Positions 8,928-19,495 of a DNA stretch of 64,000 nucleotides are shown here, in pieces (positions within the stretch are counted from its first letter, which is position 1; each line of letters opens with the position of its first letter). The translations under genes and the position numbers were made by a program. Source of the stretch: Actinoplanes philippinensis (GTDB lineage: Bacteria > Actinomycetota > Actinomycetes > Mycobacteriales > Micromonosporaceae); assembly GCF_900113015.1 (NCBI RefSeq), contig NZ_FONV01000025.1, positions 19,389 through 83,388 on the forward strand. Reading direction: 5' to 3'. The notes under the pieces are model-generated. The model searched no databases. It worked only from the letters and a program-made list of their open reading frames with translations, and was not told the DNA's origin.

Positions 8928-8980
8928 TTGCTGCGACCGGGTGGGAGTTGATACGTTCTTCTGCATAGTCATACGGAGGT
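8928..8980 (+). promoter_or_regulatory. Candidate argC promoter with ARG-box-like site and ribosome site
   Basis: TTGCTG (8928-8933) and TACGTT (8952-8957) are separated by 18 bases and could be -35 and -10 elements. The imperfect dyad TGCATAGTCATACG (8962-8975) would then cover the transcription start, where an ArgR repressor-activator could act; ArgR boxes in actinomycetes are AT-rich imperfect palindromes. GGAGGT at 8975-8980 is the argC ribosome site. All assignments are by eye. The 240 bases between the terminator at 8653-8686 and this site hold nothing I can support. Confidence 0.4.
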
Positions 8981-8984
8981 AGGT

Positions 8985-9986
8985 ATGGGAATCAGGGTCG
9001 CGGTCGCGGGAGCCAGTGGCTACGCGGGCGGTGAGTTGCTGCGCCTGATCGCCGGGCACCCCGAGTTCGACCTGGTCGCGGCGACCGCGCACAGCCAGGC
9101 CGGTTCACCGGTCGCCGCGGTGCACCCGCAGCTGACCGGGCTCGACCTGACGCTCGGTTCCACCGACGCCGCCTCGCTCAGTGGCGCTGACCTGGTCTTC
9201 CTCGCTCTGCCGCACGGGCAGTCGGCGGCCGTCGCGGCCCAGCTCGACGCCGGGGTCAAGGTCGTCGACCTGGGCGCCGACTTCCGGCTGGAGAGCGCCG
9301 AGCAGTGGACTCGTTACTACGGCGGCGGCCATGCCGGCACCTGGACCTACGGCCTGCCGGAGCTGCCGGGCGCGCGGGCCGCGATCGCCGCCTCCGACCG
9401 GGTGGCCAACACGGGTTGTTATGCGGCGACGATCACGCTGGCGCTGGCGCCGCTGATCGCCTCCGGCGTGGCCGACCCGGAGGATGTCGTCGTGGTGGCC
9501 GGCTCGGGCACCTCCGGCGCCGGGCGCAACGCCAAGGTGCACCTGCTGGGCAGCGAGGTCATGGGCGACCTGTCGCCCTACAAGGTCGGCGCCCACCAGC
9601 ACGTCGCCGAGATCAAGCAGGCCACCGGGGCCGCCTCGCTGTCGATGACCCCGATCCTGGCGCCGATGCCGCGCGGCATCCTGGCGACGGTGACGGCCCG
9701 CCGGCTCAACGGCGGCGACCCGCGGGAGGCGCTCGAGGCGGCCTATGCCGACGCGCCGTTCGTGCACGTGCTGCCGGAGGGCGCCTGGCCGCACACGGCG
9801 GCCACCGCGGGTTCCAACTCCTGCCACCTGCAGGCCACTGTCGACATCGACTCGGGCCGCATCATCGTCGTGAGCGCTCTGGACAACCTGGGCAAGGGCG
9901 CCGCGGGCCAGGCCGTGCAAAACGCCAACATCATGTTCGGCCTGCCCGAGACCACGGGCTTGAGCGTCTTCGGAGTGGCACCATGA
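8985..9986 (+). CDS. argC: N-acetyl-gamma-glutamyl-phosphate reductase
   Basis: ArgC reduces N-acetylglutamyl phosphate to the semialdehyde with NADPH, the third step of arginine synthesis. The 333-aa protein begins MGIRVAVAGASGYAGGELLR, a Rossmann NADP-binding motif, and carries the catalytic Cys in NTGCYAATITLALAP. A GGAGGT site sits four bases before the ATG. It is the first gene of argC-J-B-D-F-R-orf-G, and its stop overlaps the argJ start by 4 bases. Regulation by the ArgR encoded five genes downstream is expected. Confidence 0.97.
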   Translation: MGIRVAVAGASGYAGGELLRLIAGHPEFDLVAATAHSQAGSPVAAVHPQLTGLDLTLGSTDAASLSGADLVFLALPHGQSAAVAAQLDAGVKVVDLGADFRLESAEQWTRYYGGGHAGTWTYGLPELPGARAAIAASDRVANTGCYAATITLALAPLIASGVADPEDVVVVAGSGTSGAGRNAKVHLLGSEVMGDLSPYKVGAHQHVAEIKQATGAASLSMTPILAPMPRGILATVTARRLNGGDPREALEAAYADAPFVHVLPEGAWPHTAATAGSNSCHLQATVDIDSGRIIVVSALDNLGKGAAGQAVQNANIMFGLPETTGLSVFGVAP

Positions 9987-11155
9987 CCGTCACCCATCCC
10001 AAGGGCTTCCGCGCCTCCGGTGTCGCCGCCGGGCTCAAGGCCAGCGGCAACGCCGACGTCGCCCTGGTCGTCAACGACGGCCCCGACTACACGGCGGCGG
10101 GCGTGTTCACCGGCAACCGGGTGAAGGCGGCGCCGGTCCTGTGGAGCCAGCAGGTGCTCAAGGGCGGCATAGTCCGCGCGGTGATCCTCAACTCCGGCGG
10201 CGCCAACGCGTGCACCGGTTCGCAGGGCTTCCGTGACACGCACGCGACCGCCGAGCACACCGCCACGGTGCTGCGCGGCGGCGCCCACCGCATGATGATC
10301 GGCGCCGGCGACGTCGCGGTCTGCTCGACCGGCCTGATCGGCGAGCTGCTGCCGATGGACAGGCTGCTCCCCGGTGTCAGCGCCGCGGCCAAGGCGCTCG
10401 CCGCCGACGGCGGGGCCAGGGCCGCCGAGGCCATCATGACCACCGACACGGTGGCGAAGAATGCGGTCGCCCAGCGTGACGGCTGGTCGGTCGGCGGCAT
10501 CGCGAAAGGCGCCGGCATGCTGGCCCCCGCGCTCGCGACCATGCTCGTGGTGATCACCACCGACGCGTCCGCCGACAACGAGGTGCTGAATGCGGCGTTG
10601 CGTGCCGCGACCAGGGTCACCTTCGACCGCATCGACGCCGACGGCTGCATGTCGACGAATGACACGGTGCTGCTGCTGGCGAGCGGCGCGTCGAACCGGC
10701 AGCCGACCCTCGAGGAGCTGACCGCCGCGGTCACCGAGGTCTGCCACGACCTGGCCCAGCAGCTGATCGCCGACGCCGAGGGCGCCACCAAGCACATCGC
10801 GATCGAGGTGCAGGGCGCGGCCAGCGAGGCCGACGCGGTGCAGGTCGGCCGGACGGTCGCCGGAAACAACCTGGTGAAGACGGCCTTCTTCGGCAACGAC
10901 CCCAACTGGGGGCGGATCCTCGCGGCGATCGGCACGACGAGCGCGGCCTTCGAGCCGGATCGCATCGACGTGGCGATCAACGGGGTGTGGATCTGCAAGG
11001 GCGGGGCGGCGGCGGAGGATCGCAGCAAGGTCGACCTGTCCGGGCGGGACGTGAGCGTGACGATCAACCTGCGCGAGGGGGAGATGAGCGCGACGATCTG
11101 GACCACCGATCTCTCTCACGCCTATGTTCACGAGAATTCGGCGTACTCGTCGTGA
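9983..11155 (+). CDS. argJ: Bifunctional ornithine acetyltransferase / N-acetylglutamate synthase
   Basis: ArgJ moves the acetyl group from acetylornithine to glutamate, making the pathway cyclic, and in bifunctional forms also uses acetyl-CoA. The 390-aa precursor has the autocleavage motif KGAGMLAPALATML; the Thr in ALATML becomes the N-terminal nucleophile of the beta chain. The family C-terminal signature FFGNDPNWGRILAAIG is present. It starts at the ATG that overlaps the argC stop and is coupled to argB through GTGA. Its presence explains why no argE deacetylase is needed in this operon. Confidence 0.97.
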   Translation: MTVTHPKGFRASGVAAGLKASGNADVALVVNDGPDYTAAGVFTGNRVKAAPVLWSQQVLKGGIVRAVILNSGGANACTGSQGFRDTHATAEHTATVLRGGAHRMMIGAGDVAVCSTGLIGELLPMDRLLPGVSAAAKALAADGGARAAEAIMTTDTVAKNAVAQRDGWSVGGIAKGAGMLAPALATMLVVITTDASADNEVLNAALRAATRVTFDRIDADGCMSTNDTVLLLASGASNRQPTLEELTAAVTEVCHDLAQQLIADAEGATKHIAIEVQGAASEADAVQVGRTVAGNNLVKTAFFGNDPNWGRILAAIGTTSAAFEPDRIDVAINGVWICKGGAAAEDRSKVDLSGRDVSVTINLREGEMSATIWTTDLSHAYVHENSAYSS

Positions 11156-12014
11156 AGGCGCAGAAGAAGGCCGAGATCCTCATCGAGGCGCTGCCCTGGC
11201 TGGAGCGGTTCCACGGCGCCACCGTCGTGATCAAGTATGGCGGCAACGCCATGATCGACCCGGAGCTGCAGGCGGCGTTCGCGGCCGACATGGTGTTCCT
11301 GCGCCTGGTCGGCATCAAGCCGGTCGTCGTGCACGGTGGCGGCCCGCAGATCAACCGGATGCTGAAGCGGGTCGGGATCGAGTCGGAGTTCCGCGGCGGC
11401 CTGCGGGTCACCACCCCGGAGACGATGGAGATCGTCCGGATGGTGCTCACCGGCCAGGTCGGGCGCGAGCTGGTGGGCCTGATCAACCAGCACGGGCCGT
11501 ATGCGGTGGGCCTCTCCGGTGAGGACGCCGGGCTGTTCACGGCGGTCCGCCGGGGCGCGACGATCGACGGCGAGGAGGTCGACATCGGCCAGGTCGGCGA
11601 CGTCGACCAGGTGAACACGTCGGCCGTCGACGACCTGATCGCGGCCGGCCGGATCCCGGTGATCGCCACGGTCGCGCCGGACGCCGCGGGCGTGCTGCAC
11701 AACGTGAACGCCGACACCGCCGCCTCCGCGCTGGCGGTCGCGCTCGGCGCCCGCAAGCTGGTGGTGCTCACCGACGTGCCCGGCCTCTACACCAACTGGC
11801 CTGACAAGTCGTCGCTGACCAGCGAGATCGACGCCGATGCGCTGGAGAAGCTGCTGCCTTCCCTGGAGTCGGGGATGGTGCCCAAGATGGAGGCCTGCCT
11901 GCGGGCGGTCCGCGGTGGAGTGCCGGCCGCCCACGTCGTCGACGGCCGGGTCGCCCACTCGACGCTGCTCGAAGTCTTCACGGAAGAAGGATTCGGAACG
12001 ATGGTGGTCCCCTC

Positions 12015-12018
<4 letters not shown>
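11152..12018 (+). CDS. argB: Acetylglutamate kinase
   Basis: ArgB phosphorylates N-acetylglutamate, normally the arginine-inhibited step. The 288-aa amino-acid-kinase-fold protein shows VVIKYGGNAMID, VVVHGGGPQIN and NVNADTAASALAVALGA. I place the start at the GTG overlapping the argJ stop (GTGA), giving VKAQKKAEILIEALPWL; the ATG a little upstream is in another frame. The N-terminal helix AEILIEALPWLERF resembles that of arginine-sensitive hexameric enzymes, so feedback inhibition is likely (inference). Confidence 0.97.
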
Positions 12019-13162
<1,144 letters not shown>

Positions 13163-13166
<4 letters not shown>

Positions 13167-14095
13167 CCACCCGACATTTCCTCCGTGACGACGACCTGAC
13201 CCCGCAGGAGCAGGGCGAGGTCCTCGATCTGGCCGCCGAGATGAAGGCGGACCGGTTCAGCTACACCCCTCTGGCCGGTCCGCGCAGTGTGGCCGTCTTC
13301 TTCGACAAGGCGAGCCTGCGGACCCGGCTGTCGTTCGAGGCCGGCATCGCCGAGCTGGGCGGCCAGCCGATCATCGTGGACACCCAGAACACCCACTTCG
13401 GCCGCGGTGAGACGCTCGCCGACGCCGGGCGGGTGGTGGCCCGGTACGTGTCGGCGATGGTCTACCGCACGCACGGCGACGAGCGGCTGGCCGAGCTGGC
13501 GTCCGGCGTGCGCGTCCCGGTGATCAACGCGCTGAGCGACGGCTACCACCCGTGCCAGCTCCTCGCCGACCTGCTGACGATCCGCGAGCGGTTCGGCTCG
13601 ACGGCCGGGCGGACGCTGGCGTATGTGGGGGACGCGGCCAACAACATGGCGCACTCCTACCTGATCGCGGGCGCGATGGCGGGGATGAACGTGCGGGTGG
13701 CCGGCCCGTCCGGGTTCGATCCGGCGGCGCCGGTGGTCAGCCGGGCAGCGGAGATCGCGGCGTGGACCGGCGGCTCGGTCGAGGTGCTGCGTGACCCGCG
13801 GGAGGCGGCCGACGGCGCGCACGTGATCGCCACCGACACGTGGACGTCGATGGGCCAGGAGGGCGACGGCAAGGACCGGCTCACCCCGTTCTGGCCGTAC
13901 CAGGTGAACAAGGAGCTGCTGGCCGCCGCCGACCCGGAGGCGATCGTGCTGCACTGCCTGCCGGCGCACCGCAACGAGGAGATCACCGACGAGGTGATCG
14001 ACGGGCCGCAGAGCGCCGTCTTCGACCAGGCGGAGAACCGGCTGCACGCGCAGAAGGCGCTGCTGACCTGGCTGCTGGCGGTCAACCAGCCATGA
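13163..14095 (+). CDS. argF: Ornithine carbamoyltransferase
   Basis: ArgF condenses ornithine with carbamoyl phosphate to citrulline. The 310-aa protein carries the carbamoyl-phosphate loop SLRTRLSFE (the S-x-R-T-R pattern), the HPCQ-like motif YHPCQLLADLLTI, and the ornithine-binding HCLPAHR near the C-terminus. HCLPAHR is the signature of a true ornithine rather than aspartate carbamoyltransferase. The start is the GTG inside the GTGA overlap with argD. Confidence 0.97.
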
Positions 14096-14592
14096 ACAAC
14101 CCGACGACCCGCGCGGGCCGGCACGCCCGGCTCGTCGACCTGATCCGTTCCCGTCGGGTCAAGTCGCAGACCGAGCTGACAGTGATCCTCGCCAACGAGG
14201 GCGTCCACGTCACCCAGGCCACGCTTTCTCGTGACCTGGAGGAGCTGAACGCGGTGAAGGTCAGCGGCGTCTACTACATTCCCGAGGACGGGCACAAGCC
14301 GCTGCGGGAGACCACGGAGCACGGCCCGGCCCGGCTGATCCGCCTGCTGCGCGAGCTGCTCACCGGAGTCGACCACAGCGGCAACATCGCGGTCCTGCGT
14401 ACGCCGCCGGGGGCGGCGCAGTTCCTGGCCAGCGCTCTGGACCGGTCCGGGCTCGCCGATGTGGTCGGCACGATCGCCGGTGACGACACCATCTTCGTGG
14501 TGGCCCGGGACGGCGGGCCCACGTCGGGCGCGGAGCTGGCCCTGAAACTCAGTCTGTGGAGCCAGTCGGAATCCGAGGAGAGCCGCTCATGA
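14092..14592 (+). CDS. argR: Arginine repressor ArgR
   Basis: ArgR is the hexameric, arginine-responsive regulator of this pathway. The 166-aa protein has an N-terminal winged helix (about 10-80: RLVDLIRSRRVKSQTELTVI, VTQATLSRDLEELNAVKV) and a C-terminal oligomerisation and arginine-binding domain with TPPGAAQFLASALD and GTIAGDDTIFVV. The ATG overlaps the argF stop. A location between argF and argG matches Mycobacterium and allows autoregulation through the argC promoter. Likely sites are the dyads near 8962 and 17794. Confidence 0.96.
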   Translation: MNNPTTRAGRHARLVDLIRSRRVKSQTELTVILANEGVHVTQATLSRDLEELNAVKVSGVYYIPEDGHKPLRETTEHGPARLIRLLRELLTGVDHSGNIAVLRTPPGAAQFLASALDRSGLADVVGTIAGDDTIFVVARDGGPTSGAELALKLSLWSQSESEESRS

Positions 14593-15482
14593 CGTTCCCA
14601 CCAGCGGTGGAGGCCCGGTTCCCGGACTTCGCCGACCACACCGACAGCCTGGTCGGGCACGGCGTGGAGTTCTTCCTCGCCTCCAACGAGACGTTGCGGC
14701 CGCACCTCAACGAGACGCCGTACGGCCACAAGCTGACCTGGCTCGACTTCACCGACACGGCGGAGAAGGACTGGTCGATCCGCGACTTCCTGAACTTCTT
14801 CAACATCATCAACGGCATCGCCTTCGGTGACCGGGGCATCCCGATGCCCCAGTGGGTCATGGTCGACCTGATCCTGATGCCGGCCGCGGCTCTGATCGCC
14901 GGTCTGCCGCAGGCCGAGTTCGCGGACATGGTCGAGCGGTCCACGTTCCGCTTCGACACCGACGTGAAGCAGCTGCTGCGCAAGGTTCAGCAGGACATGC
15001 GGGACAGCGGCTACCGGGGCCCGGTCCCGGTCGGCGGCTACTGTGCGGCCCCGTCCGCCGAGCCGGGCCGCTGGGTGGGCTGGTCGCTGTGGTCGCTGAT
15101 GCCGGCGGTCGGCCTGGGCAAGGCGGCGAAGGCGCTGGCCCTGTCGGCGTACCGGGCGCAGAAGCTGGACGGCGTCACCCAGTACGACAACAGCGCGCTC
15201 AAGGTGCACACCGAGTTCGGCGCGCTGAAGATCCTGGTCGCGACGGTCCCGTTCCACACCTCGCCGGGCTCGTTCGTCTACCAGAGCGACCTGACCCTCC
15301 CGGCCGGGGGAGTGCTGCCCGAGCCGACGTTCCTGCTCGACCCGTTCGACTACAGCCGCCAGCGCGCGATGCAGAAGGACATCGAAGCGGGCCGCTGTGA
15401 GTTCTACGTCCTGCCGCCGGGTCACGTCCGCCGGGACGGTAAGACTTATGTGCCGATTCTCGAGAAGGAACTGTCCCGATGA
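14589..15482 (+). CDS. Uncharacterised protein embedded in the arg operon
   Basis: I do not recognise this 297-aa protein. It is coupled by ATGA overlaps to argR upstream and argG downstream, so it is certainly translated with the pathway. It has no signal peptide; two hydrophobic stretches (VMVDLILMPAAALIAGL near 100 and WSLMPAVGLGKAAKALAL near 170) look like buried helices rather than clear membrane spans. Other visible patches are WLDFTDTAEKDWSIRDFLNFF near 55, a Cys in PVGGYCAAPS, GVTQYDNSALKVHTEFGALK and VATVPFHTSPGSFVYQSDL. The Asn, His and Cys residues could form a catalytic site, but that is speculation. Base composition matches its neighbours. Confidence 0.9.
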   Translation: MTFPPAVEARFPDFADHTDSLVGHGVEFFLASNETLRPHLNETPYGHKLTWLDFTDTAEKDWSIRDFLNFFNIINGIAFGDRGIPMPQWVMVDLILMPAAALIAGLPQAEFADMVERSTFRFDTDVKQLLRKVQQDMRDSGYRGPVPVGGYCAAPSAEPGRWVGWSLWSLMPAVGLGKAAKALALSAYRAQKLDGVTQYDNSALKVHTEFGALKILVATVPFHTSPGSFVYQSDLTLPAGGVLPEPTFLLDPFDYSRQRAMQKDIEAGRCEFYVLPPGHVRRDGKTYVPILEKELSR

Positions 15483-16711
15483 CCAAGCGCAAGATCGTCC
15501 TCGCTTTCTCCGGTGGTCTGGACACCTCGTACGCCCTCGTGGACTTCCGCGAGAAGGGCTGGGACGTGGTGACCGCCAACATCGACACCGGTGGCCTGCA
15601 CAGCGGTGAGGCCGAGGTGGTCAAGGCGCGCGCCGAGGAGCTGGGCGCCGTCGAGCACCATGTCGTCGACGCCCGCGCGGAGCTCTACGACCGGGTGATC
15701 ACCTACGCGATCAAGGCGAATTACCTGCGCAACGGCGCCTACCCGTCGTGTGTCGGCGCGGAGCGGCTGATCCAGGCGGAGAAGGTCGTCCAGGTCGCAC
15801 TGGAGGTCGGCGCGGACGCGGTGGCGCACGGCTCGACCGGCGCGGGCGCCGACCACGTCCGTTACGACGCGGTGATCCGGGCGCTGGCCCCGCATCTGGA
15901 GATCGTCACCCCGATCCGCGACGAGCGGCTCACCCGCGAGGGCGAGACCGAGTTCCTCCGGTCGCGGGGTTACGAGGTCAGCGAGAAGGTCAAGCTCTAC
16001 TCGATCAACGAGGGCCTGATCGGCACGTCGATCGGCGGCGAGGAGACCTACGGCTCCTGGGAGTATCTGCCGGAGTCGGCCTGGACCTACACCAAGTCGA
16101 TCGACGAGGCCCCGGAGAAGGGCGTCGAGCTGCTGATCAGCTTCGACAAGGGCGAGGTCGTCTCGGCGGTCACGGCGGACGGCACGCCGCTGCCGAACGA
16201 GAACAACTACGACATCCTGTCCGCCCTCAACGTCCTCGGCGGCGAGCACGGCGTCGGCCGGGGCATCCACATGGGCTCCACCATGGTCGGCAACCTGGCC
16301 CGTGTCGGTTTCGAGGCGCCGGGCATGCTGATCCTCATCGCGGCGCACCGCGAGCTGGAGAAACTGGTCCTGTCGAACCGGCAGCAGGCCACCAAGGCCA
16401 CGCTCGGCAACACCTACGGCGACCTGCTGCACGAGGCCGTCTACTTCGACCCGATCATGGACGACTTCCGCGCCTTCCTGGACTCCAGCCAGACCCGGGT
16501 CACCGGCACCGTGCGGGTCCTGCTGCACAAGGGCAACATCGTGCTCCTCGGCAGCAGGAGCCCGCACAGCCTGCTGGACGCGGCGACCCGCTCGGGTGTC
16601 GTCTACGGCCACGGGTCGTCGCTGTGGACCGGCGAGCAGGCCCGCGCGTTCGCCCACATGTACTCGGTGCCGGGCGCCATCCAGCGCGCCGCGGCGAACC
16701 CGGCCGAGTAG
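15479..16711 (+). CDS. argG: Argininosuccinate synthase, non-canonical sequence type
   Basis: ArgG joins citrulline and aspartate with ATP. The 410-aa protein has the PP-loop SGGLDTS near residues 10-16 and the AHGSTGAGADHVRYD and GGEETYGSWEY motifs. Unlike the usual actinobacterial enzyme it lacks the PLVSALSRP segment and has YPSCVGAERLIQAEKV there, and it reads VVTANIDTGG rather than VIAVAVDVGQGG. From memory this is closer to the Bacteroidetes/Xanthomonas-like group of ArgG. Catalytic motifs appear intact, so it should be functional. It is translationally coupled to the preceding unknown gene and ends exactly where the convergent dapE gene ends. Confidence 0.94.
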   Translation: MTKRKIVLAFSGGLDTSYALVDFREKGWDVVTANIDTGGLHSGEAEVVKARAEELGAVEHHVVDARAELYDRVITYAIKANYLRNGAYPSCVGAERLIQAEKVVQVALEVGADAVAHGSTGAGADHVRYDAVIRALAPHLEIVTPIRDERLTREGETEFLRSRGYEVSEKVKLYSINEGLIGTSIGGEETYGSWEYLPESAWTYTKSIDEAPEKGVELLISFDKGEVVSAVTADGTPLPNENNYDILSALNVLGGEHGVGRGIHMGSTMVGNLARVGFEAPGMLILIAAHRELEKLVLSNRQQATKATLGNTYGDLLHEAVYFDPIMDDFRAFLDSSQTRVTGTVRVLLHKGNIVLLGSRSPHSLLDAATRSGVVYGHGSSLWTGEQARAFAHMYSVPGAIQRAAANPAE

Positions 16712-17770
16712 TCAGCTGAGCCAGGTGGTGAGCACGTGCAGGGCCTGCCGGATCTCCGGCACCAGCACGTGCTCGCCGTCGGTGTGCGCCTGCAGCGGGT
16801 CGCCGGGCCCGAAGTTGACCGCCGGCACGCCCAGCGCGGCGAACCGTGACACGTCGGTCCACCCCAGCTTGGCCTGCGGCTCCCGGCCGACCAGCTCGAC
16901 GAACTCCTTGGCGGCCGGCCGGTCCAGCCCGGGCCGCGACCCCGGCGCCGCGTCGGTCACCTCCAGCTCGAACCCGGCGAACACCTCCCGTAGGTGCGCC
17001 TCGGCCTGGGCCACGTCACGGTCCGGAGCGAAGCGGTGGTTGATGTGCACCGTGCACAGGTCGGGGATCACGTTGCCGGCGATGCCGCCCTCGATCTTCA
17101 CCGCGTTGAGCCCCTCGTGATACTGCAACCCGTCAACGATCGGCTGCCGCGGCACGTAGGCGCGCAGCACGTCGAGCACTGCGCCCGCGCTGTGGATGGC
17201 GTTGCTGCCCTTCCACGAGCGCGCCGAGTGCGCCGCCACACCGGGCACGGTGATCTTCACCCGCATGGTGCCCTGGCAGCCGCCCTCGACCGTGCCGTCG
17301 GACGGCTCACCGAGGATCGCGAAATCGCCGACGAGCCACTCCGGGTGGTTGCGCACGAGCCGGCCGAGCCCGTTGAGCCGGGCCGCGACCTCCTCGTGGT
17401 CGTAGAAGACGTAGGTCACGTCATAGCGCGGCTCGGTCAGCGTCGCCGCCAGGTGCAGCGCCATCGCGACGCCGGCTTTCATGTCGACGGTGCCGCGCCC
17501 GCGCAGCACGTCGCCGTCGACGACGACCGGCAGGTTGTCGGCGATCGGCACGGTGTCGAGATGCCCGGCGATCACCACCCGGGTCGGCCGGCCCAGCGAC
17601 GTCCGCGCCACCACCGCGTCACCGTCACGCAGCACCTCGAGGTGCGGACAGGCGCGCAGGGCGCTCTCCACGGCGTCGGCCAGGGCCTTCTCGTCGCCGC
17701 TGACGGACGGAATGTCACAGATGGTCCGAGTGAGATCTACTACATCACCGGTCAGATCGAGGCTGGTCAT
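16712..17770 (-). CDS. dapE: Succinyl-diaminopimelate desuccinylase
   Basis: DapE hydrolyses N-succinyl-LL-diaminopimelate in lysine and peptidoglycan synthesis. The 352-aa M20 zinc peptidase has IAGHLDTVP with the first metal His and Asp, GRGTVDMKAGVA with the bridging Asp, YDHEEVAA with the catalytic Glu, and ILGEPSDGTVEGGCQG. The match is to the actinobacterial DapE type rather than ArgE, and ArgJ makes ArgE unnecessary. It lies on the minus strand between argG and argH, sharing no spacer with argG, and is divergent from argH. Confidence 0.9.
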   Translation of the reverse strand: MTSLDLTGDVVDLTRTICDIPSVSGDEKALADAVESALRACPHLEVLRDGDAVVARTSLGRPTRVVIAGHLDTVPIADNLPVVVDGDVLRGRGTVDMKAGVAMALHLAATLTEPRYDVTYVFYDHEEVAARLNGLGRLVRNHPEWLVGDFAILGEPSDGTVEGGCQGTMRVKITVPGVAAHSARSWKGSNAIHSAGAVLDVLRAYVPRQPIVDGLQYHEGLNAVKIEGGIAGNVIPDLCTVHINHRFAPDRDVAQAEAHLREVFAGFELEVTDAAPGSRPGLDRPAAKEFVELVGREPQAKLGWTDVSRFAALGVPAVNFGPGDPLQAHTDGEHVLVPEIRQALHVLTTWLS

Positions 17771-17977
17771 GTTGCAAACTTATCAGATCAACGGCATTTT
17801 TATGCGTACGGCTATGTGAGCCGCCGCCGGCCGGCACGCGACGCGGGCGGCCGGCTCGATCACCGCGCGGCCGCCGGGCTCGTGCGAGCGAGACGGCCAC
17901 GTGTCCCACCCAGCGCGATGCCGCCGGGCCGGGACCCGGCGTGCACGGCTCAGCGATAGGGTCAGGAAGGTAACGAA
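17771..17977. promoter_or_regulatory. Divergent dapE/argH control region with ARG-box-like dyad
   Basis: The 207 bases between dapE and argH contain an AT-rich patch unusual for the window. It includes GCATTTTTATGC (17794-17805), whose GCAT and ATGC arms form a short dyad, followed by GTACGGCTATG. Its resemblance to the GCATAGTCATAC site upstream of argC makes it a candidate ArgR site for argH, which is separated from the rest of the pathway. GGAAGG at 17965-17970 is the argH ribosome site. Confidence 0.35.
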
Positions 17978-19429
17978 ATGAACGGACGAGGAGAAGGTGT
18001 GTCGGAGAGCGACGAGCCGACGAGGCTGTGGGGTGGCCGTTTCGCCGGTGGTCCGGCGGAGGCGCTGGCCCGGCTGAGCGTCAGCGTCCAGTTCGACTGG
18101 CGGCTCGCGCCGTATGATCTGCTGGCCTCCCGCGCGCACGCCCGGGTGCTGGCCAACGCGGGTCTGCTCGACGCCGACGAGCTGGGCCGGATCCTCGCGG
18201 CGCTGGACGATCTGGCCTCGGCCTGCGCGGCCGGCGAGTTCCGTCCGACGATCGAGGACGAGGACGTCCACACCGCCCTGGAGCGCGGCCTGCTGGAGCG
18301 TCTCGGCACGCTCGGCGGCAAGCTGCGGGCCGGCCGCTCCCGCAACGATCAGGTCGCCACCGATCTGCGGCTCTACCTGCGTGATCACGCCCGCGGCGTG
18401 GCCGTCGCGCTGATCGAGCTGGCCGACGCGCTGACCGAGCAGGCGGCCCGCAACGTCGACACCCCGGCGCCCGGCATGACCCACGTGCAGCACGCGCAGC
18501 CGGTCAGCTTCGGTCACTGGCTGCTCGCCCACGTGCAGCCGCTGCTGCGTGACCTGGAGCGGCTGCGCGACTGGGACACCCGGACCGCGATCAGCCCGCT
18601 CGGCTCCGGCGCCCTGGCCGGTTCGTCGCTGCCGCTCGACCCGGCGGCCGTCGCCAAGGAGCTGGGTTTCACCGCGCCCGCGGCCAACTCGATGGACGCC
18701 GTCGCCGACCGTGACTTCGTGGCCGAGTTCCTCTTCGTGACCGCGCTGATCGGCGTGCACCTCTCCCGCCTCGGCGAGGAGGTCGTCCTCTGGACGTCGA
18801 CCGAGTTCGGCTGGGTCGAGCTGGACGACGCGTTCGCCACCGGGTCGTCGATCATGCCGCAGAAGAAGAACGCGGACATCGCCGAGCTGGCGCGGGGCAA
18901 GAGCGGCCGGCTCGTCGGCGGTCTCGTCGCGGTGCTGACCATGCTCAAGGGCCTGCCCCTGACGTATGACCGCGACATGCAGGAGGACAAGGAGCCCGCC
19001 TTCGACGCGGTCGACACCCTGGAGCTGCTGCTGCCCGCGCTGGCCGGGATGATCTCGACGATGACGGTCCGGGTGGACCGGCTGGCCGCGGCCGCCCCGG
19101 TCGGCTTCTCGCTCGCCACCGAGGTCGCCGACTGGCTGGTCCGCAAGGGCGTGCCGTTCCGCGAGGCGCACGAAATCACCGGCAAGCTGGTGGCGCTCTG
19201 CTCGGCCCGCGAGTGCGAGCTGGAGGACGTGACCGACGACGATCTGAAGACGATCAGCGAGCACCTGGACCCGTCGGTGCGCGAGGTGCTGTCCGTGTCG
19301 TCGGCGCTCGCGGCCCGTACCACTCCGGGCTCGACCGGTCCCGGCCCGGTCGCCGACCAGCTCGCCACCGTGCAGCACAAGCTCGACAACTGGCGTCAGT
19401 GGGCCGTCGAGAAGGTCGTGCCCCGATAA
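17978..19429 (+). CDS. argH: Argininosuccinate lyase
   Basis: ArgH splits argininosuccinate into arginine and fumarate, the last step of the pathway. The 483-aa protein shows LWGGRFAGG near the N-terminus, the family motif GSSIMPQKKNADIAELARGK with the catalytic Ser loop, and the conserved TPAPGMTHVQHAQPVSFGHW. Two starts are plausible. The ATG at 17978 has GGAAGG at correct spacing and is used here; a GTG at 17999 has GGAGAAGG just before it and would remove seven residues. argH stands apart from argG, with dapE between, so it needs its own promoter. Confidence 0.96.
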   Translation: MNGRGEGVSESDEPTRLWGGRFAGGPAEALARLSVSVQFDWRLAPYDLLASRAHARVLANAGLLDADELGRILAALDDLASACAAGEFRPTIEDEDVHTALERGLLERLGTLGGKLRAGRSRNDQVATDLRLYLRDHARGVAVALIELADALTEQAARNVDTPAPGMTHVQHAQPVSFGHWLLAHVQPLLRDLERLRDWDTRTAISPLGSGALAGSSLPLDPAAVAKELGFTAPAANSMDAVADRDFVAEFLFVTALIGVHLSRLGEEVVLWTSTEFGWVELDDAFATGSSIMPQKKNADIAELARGKSGRLVGGLVAVLTMLKGLPLTYDRDMQEDKEPAFDAVDTLELLLPALAGMISTMTVRVDRLAAAAPVGFSLATEVADWLVRKGVPFREAHEITGKLVALCSARECELEDVTDDDLKTISEHLDPSVREVLSVSSALAARTTPGSTGPGPVADQLATVQHKLDNWRQWAVEKVVPR

Positions 19430-19495
19430 TCCCTCTCCTCGTCCGGCAGCAAGTGTGGCCGGCGGGTGCTCGGTGGTAATCCGTGTCACTGTTCG

